From contig NZ_JBBBNY010000011.1 in assembly GCF_037137055.1 (NCBI RefSeq), forward strand, positions 46,512-110,511: a stretch of DNA of 64,000 nt, written 5' to 3'. Numbering within the stretch: position 1 is the first letter of the stretch; each line of letters starts with the position of its first letter. The notes under the pieces were generated by a model. That model worked only from the letters and a program-made list of their open reading frames with translations. It was not told where the DNA came from and searched no databases. Position numbers and translations under genes: made by a program. Source of the stretch: Frateuria_A yonginensis. GTDB taxonomy: Bacteria > Pseudomonadota > Gammaproteobacteria > Xanthomonadales > Rhodanobacteraceae. Positions 62,270 through 64,000 of this stretch are shown here, piece after piece.

Positions 62270-63193
62270 ATGAACTATCGCCACGCCTACCACGCCGGCA
62301 ACTTCGCCGACGTCCTCAAGCACGTCGTGCTGTCCGCGCTGGTCGACGCGCTGAAAGCCAAGCCCTCGTCGTTCGCCGTGATCGACACGCACGCGGGCAG
62401 CGGTTGCTACGCGTTGGAGGGCAAGGAGGCCGAGAAGACCGGCGAGTGGCGCGAAGGCGTGGGCCGGCTCCTGTTTCCCGACGTGGGCCCGCACGCGAGT
62501 ACCGGCGGGACGCTGCCGCCGCTGCTGCGGCACTGGCTGGACGGCCTGCTGGCCCTGCCCGGCAACGAGCACGGCCTGAAGCTGTACCCCGGTTCTCCGC
62601 TGCAGGCGGCCATGGCCATGCGCGAGACCGACAGTGCCCAGCTGTGCGAGCTGCATCCGGAGGAAGCGGCGCGCCTGCGCGAGGTATTCCGCCATGACAG
62701 GCGCGTGCACGTGCACCAGCGCGACGGCTACGAGGCACTCAAGGCGCTGCTGCCGCCGAAGGAGAAGCGCGGCCTGGTGCTGATCGATCCGCCCTACGAA
62801 ACGCAGGAGGCCGAGTACGGGTTGATCGAGCAGGCGCTCAAGGGCGCGCTGGCGCGCTGGCCCACCGGCGTCTACGCCGTGTGGTATCCGATCAAGCTGC
62901 GCAGCCAGGTGCAGCCGTTCCTGCGCTGGCTCGGCCACTGCGGCGCCCGCCGCGTACTGCGTGCGGAGCTGCTGGTGCGTCCGGACGATTCGCCGCTGCG
63001 CCTCAACGGCTCGGGGATGGCCGTGCTCAACGCGCCGTGGAAGCTGGACCAGACGCTGCGCGAGCCGCTGCGTGCGCTCGCCCGGCTGCTGGCACAGGAG
63101 CGCCCGGCGGAGTGGCGGCTGGACTGGCTGGTCGAGGAAGAGGCCGCTGCGCCTTCACCGGCGCCGCTACCGCGTTCACGCGGCCGCCGCTAA
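62270..63193 (+). CDS. rlmJ: 23S rRNA (adenine(2030)-N(6))-methyltransferase
   Basis: 307 aa. Opens MNYRHAYHAGNFADVLKHVV, the RlmJ signature, with SAM-site VIDTHAGSGCYAL and catalytic motif LIDPPYE. Late motif RLNGSGMAVLNAPWKLDQTL. A 30-residue Pro/Ala/Arg tail extends beyond the E. coli length. The start MNYRHAYH was chosen over an ATG 7 codons upstream. Confidence 0.95.
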   Translation: MNYRHAYHAGNFADVLKHVVLSALVDALKAKPSSFAVIDTHAGSGCYALEGKEAEKTGEWREGVGRLLFPDVGPHASTGGTLPPLLRHWLDGLLALPGNEHGLKLYPGSPLQAAMAMRETDSAQLCELHPEEAARLREVFRHDRRVHVHQRDGYEALKALLPPKEKRGLVLIDPPYETQEAEYGLIEQALKGALARWPTGVYAVWYPIKLRSQVQPFLRWLGHCGARRVLRAELLVRPDDSPLRLNGSGMAVLNAPWKLDQTLREPLRALARLLAQERPAEWRLDWLVEEEAAAPSPAPLPRSRGRR

Positions 63194-63255
63194 GCTCGCT
63201 GCGATCGCGCGGCATCGGCCGGCGCGACGTTTTCGCCCAAGGTCAGGAGCCCGCC

Positions 63256-63768
63256 ATGCGCATCCGCCTCCCCTTCCCATCCGTTCGTTTCCTCGCATCC
63301 ACGGCGCTCCTGGCGCTCGCCGCCTGCGCCCCGGCGCCGATCTACAAGGCCTCCCCCGACGCGGTGGACGCGCCGCCATTCCAGGTCGCGCAATCGCCCG
63401 AGCAGTTCGCCCACCGCCAAGTGATCTGGGGCGGCCGCATCGTCGGCGTGACCAACCTCGCCGACCACAGCGAGGTGGAGATCCTCGCCTACCCGCTGGA
63501 CCGCTCGCAGCGCCCCAAGGCCAACGACAGCGGCAGCGGCCGCTTCATCGCGGTGATGCCGGGCTACGTCGAGCCGCTGGACTACCCGGCCGGCGGCCTG
63601 ATGACAGTCAGCGGCACGCTCAGCGGCAGCCGCGCGGGCAAGGTCGGCGAGGCCGGCTACGTGTTCCCGCTGGTGCAGGTCGACCAGTCGCACGTGTGGA
63701 CGGCGGACGAGCTGAACAAAGGCAAGAACAACTTCCACTTCGGCGTCGGCGTGGGCGTGATCCGCTGA
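63256..63768 (+). CDS. slp: Slp family outer-membrane lipoprotein
   Basis: 170 aa. Signal peptide with lipobox LAAC (STALLALAACAPAPIYKASP), then HRQVIWGGRIVGVTNLADHS, LEILAYPLD-type strand, and a C-terminal motif KVGEAGYVFPLVQVDQSHVW typical of Slp/YeaY. RBS AGGAG lies 8 bases before the ATG. Starvation or stress-linked outer-membrane lipoprotein. Followed by a REP pair. Confidence 0.88.
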   Translation: MRIRLPFPSVRFLASTALLALAACAPAPIYKASPDAVDAPPFQVAQSPEQFAHRQVIWGGRIVGVTNLADHSEVEILAYPLDRSQRPKANDSGSGRFIAVMPGYVEPLDYPAGGLMTVSGTLSGSRAGKVGEAGYVFPLVQVDQSHVWTADELNKGKNNFHFGVGVGVIR

Positions 63769-63782
63769 CCCGGCTCGAGGTG

Positions 63783-63855
63783 GTAGGGAGCTTGCTTGCG
63801 ACGCTTCCGGTGCGGATCGGACGTTGAAGAGCATCGCGAGCAAGCTCGCTCCCAC
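63783..63855. repeat. REP pair
   Basis: Left copy GTAGGGAGCTTGCTTGCGAC, inverted right copy GCATCGCGAGCAAGCTCGCT (63831-63850) followed by CCCAC. About 47 bp of separation between copies' starts. Lies between slp and the transposase remnant. Confidence 0.85.
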
Positions 63856-63901
63856 GAAGCAACGGGCCGACGCGATGGGAGTGGCGTGTCGTTGCCCTAG
63901 A

Positions 63902-64000
63902 CTAGCTGTGTAAACCCACCAGGTTGTTCATGGCAATGCGGGTGATAGGAGGCTGGTAGTCAACGCTGGCATGCGGACGGTGCCAGTTGTATTGATGCAG
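63902..64000 (-). mobile_element. IS481-type transposase, C-terminal end only
   Basis: The minus strand from 64000 to a TAG stop at 63902 reads YNWHRPHASVDYQPPITRIA then MNNLVGLHS, the usual C-terminal tail of IS481/IS3-group integrase-fold transposases (the NxxRPHxxL region). The remainder lies beyond the window. The IS end is probably just left of 63902, in TGTCGTTGCCCTAG (63885-63898), but no terminal repeat can be checked here. Confidence 0.8.

Overview
The window is about 64 kb of GC-rich chromosomal DNA (roughly 68-70% GC by eye). It is densely coding, with GTGA/ATGA start-stop overlaps and long antisense shadow frames. A CysNC fusion, several TonB-dependent receptors, BipA/TypA, RlmJ, Slp and a dispersed GTAGGAGCGAGC-type REP family point to a gammaproteobacterium of the Xanthomonadales/Lysobacterales, most likely Rhodanobacteraceae (Dyella/Rhodanobacter/Luteibacter-like). 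That placement is inferred from gene content, not from a database search.

0-14.4 kb: a 5'-truncated DEAD-box helicase; cysD-cysNC (PAPS synthesis) divergent from a TPR-sulfotransferase that would use PAPS; an extradiol dioxygenase, a secreted protein of unknown role, a YkgJ-type Cys-cluster protein, a zinc metallopeptidase, MAPEG and CPBP membrane proteins, Maf, a membrane diguanylate cyclase and a GNAT enzyme.

14.4-17.2 kb: a Fur-box-controlled four-gene operon (DUF6662-like outer-membrane protein, secreted FMN-binding protein with a flavinylation motif, ApbE flavin transferase, four-helix putative b-type cytochrome). It looks like an extracytosolic flavin/haem electron-transfer module for iron.

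17.6-29.4 kb: ppiB, then an alpha-glucoside locus on the minus strand: LacI regulator, TonB receptor with a LacI-type operator overlapping its -35 box, a strong terminator, then two tandem GH65 proteins, an alpha/beta hydrolase and a GH37 trehalase joined by 4-bp overlaps.

29.4-42.2 kb: genes consistent with use of external polyhydroxybutyrate (PHB): 3-hydroxybutyrate oligomer hydrolase, a NarL-type regulator and an SLC5-type hybrid kinase (CrbR/CrbS-like, the acetate-switch family), a LysR/atypical SDR pair, a secreted PHB depolymerase, a TonB receptor and a GntP permease. A shared promoter motif (core ACCTTCGTAC) lies upstream of the oligomer hydrolase and of the permease.

42.2-55.7 kb: a REP pair beside a decayed DUF899 gene, typA with a terminator, two PAS hybrid kinases, a methyltransferase, a PadR/HAAS pair, a periplasmic-sensor GGDEF-EAL protein, and a short Tag-like glycosylase.

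55.7-64 kb: an alcohol dehydrogenase divergent from an arsenic operon (arsR-arsI-arsN2-arsC-aqpS) that carries an organoarsenical lyase and an aquaporin instead of an ArsB/Acr3 pump; then a periplasmic PPIase, an EamA transporter, rlmJ, slp, a REP pair and the 3' end of an IS481-type transposase cut by the window edge. No tRNA, rRNA, CRISPR array or prophage was recognised.
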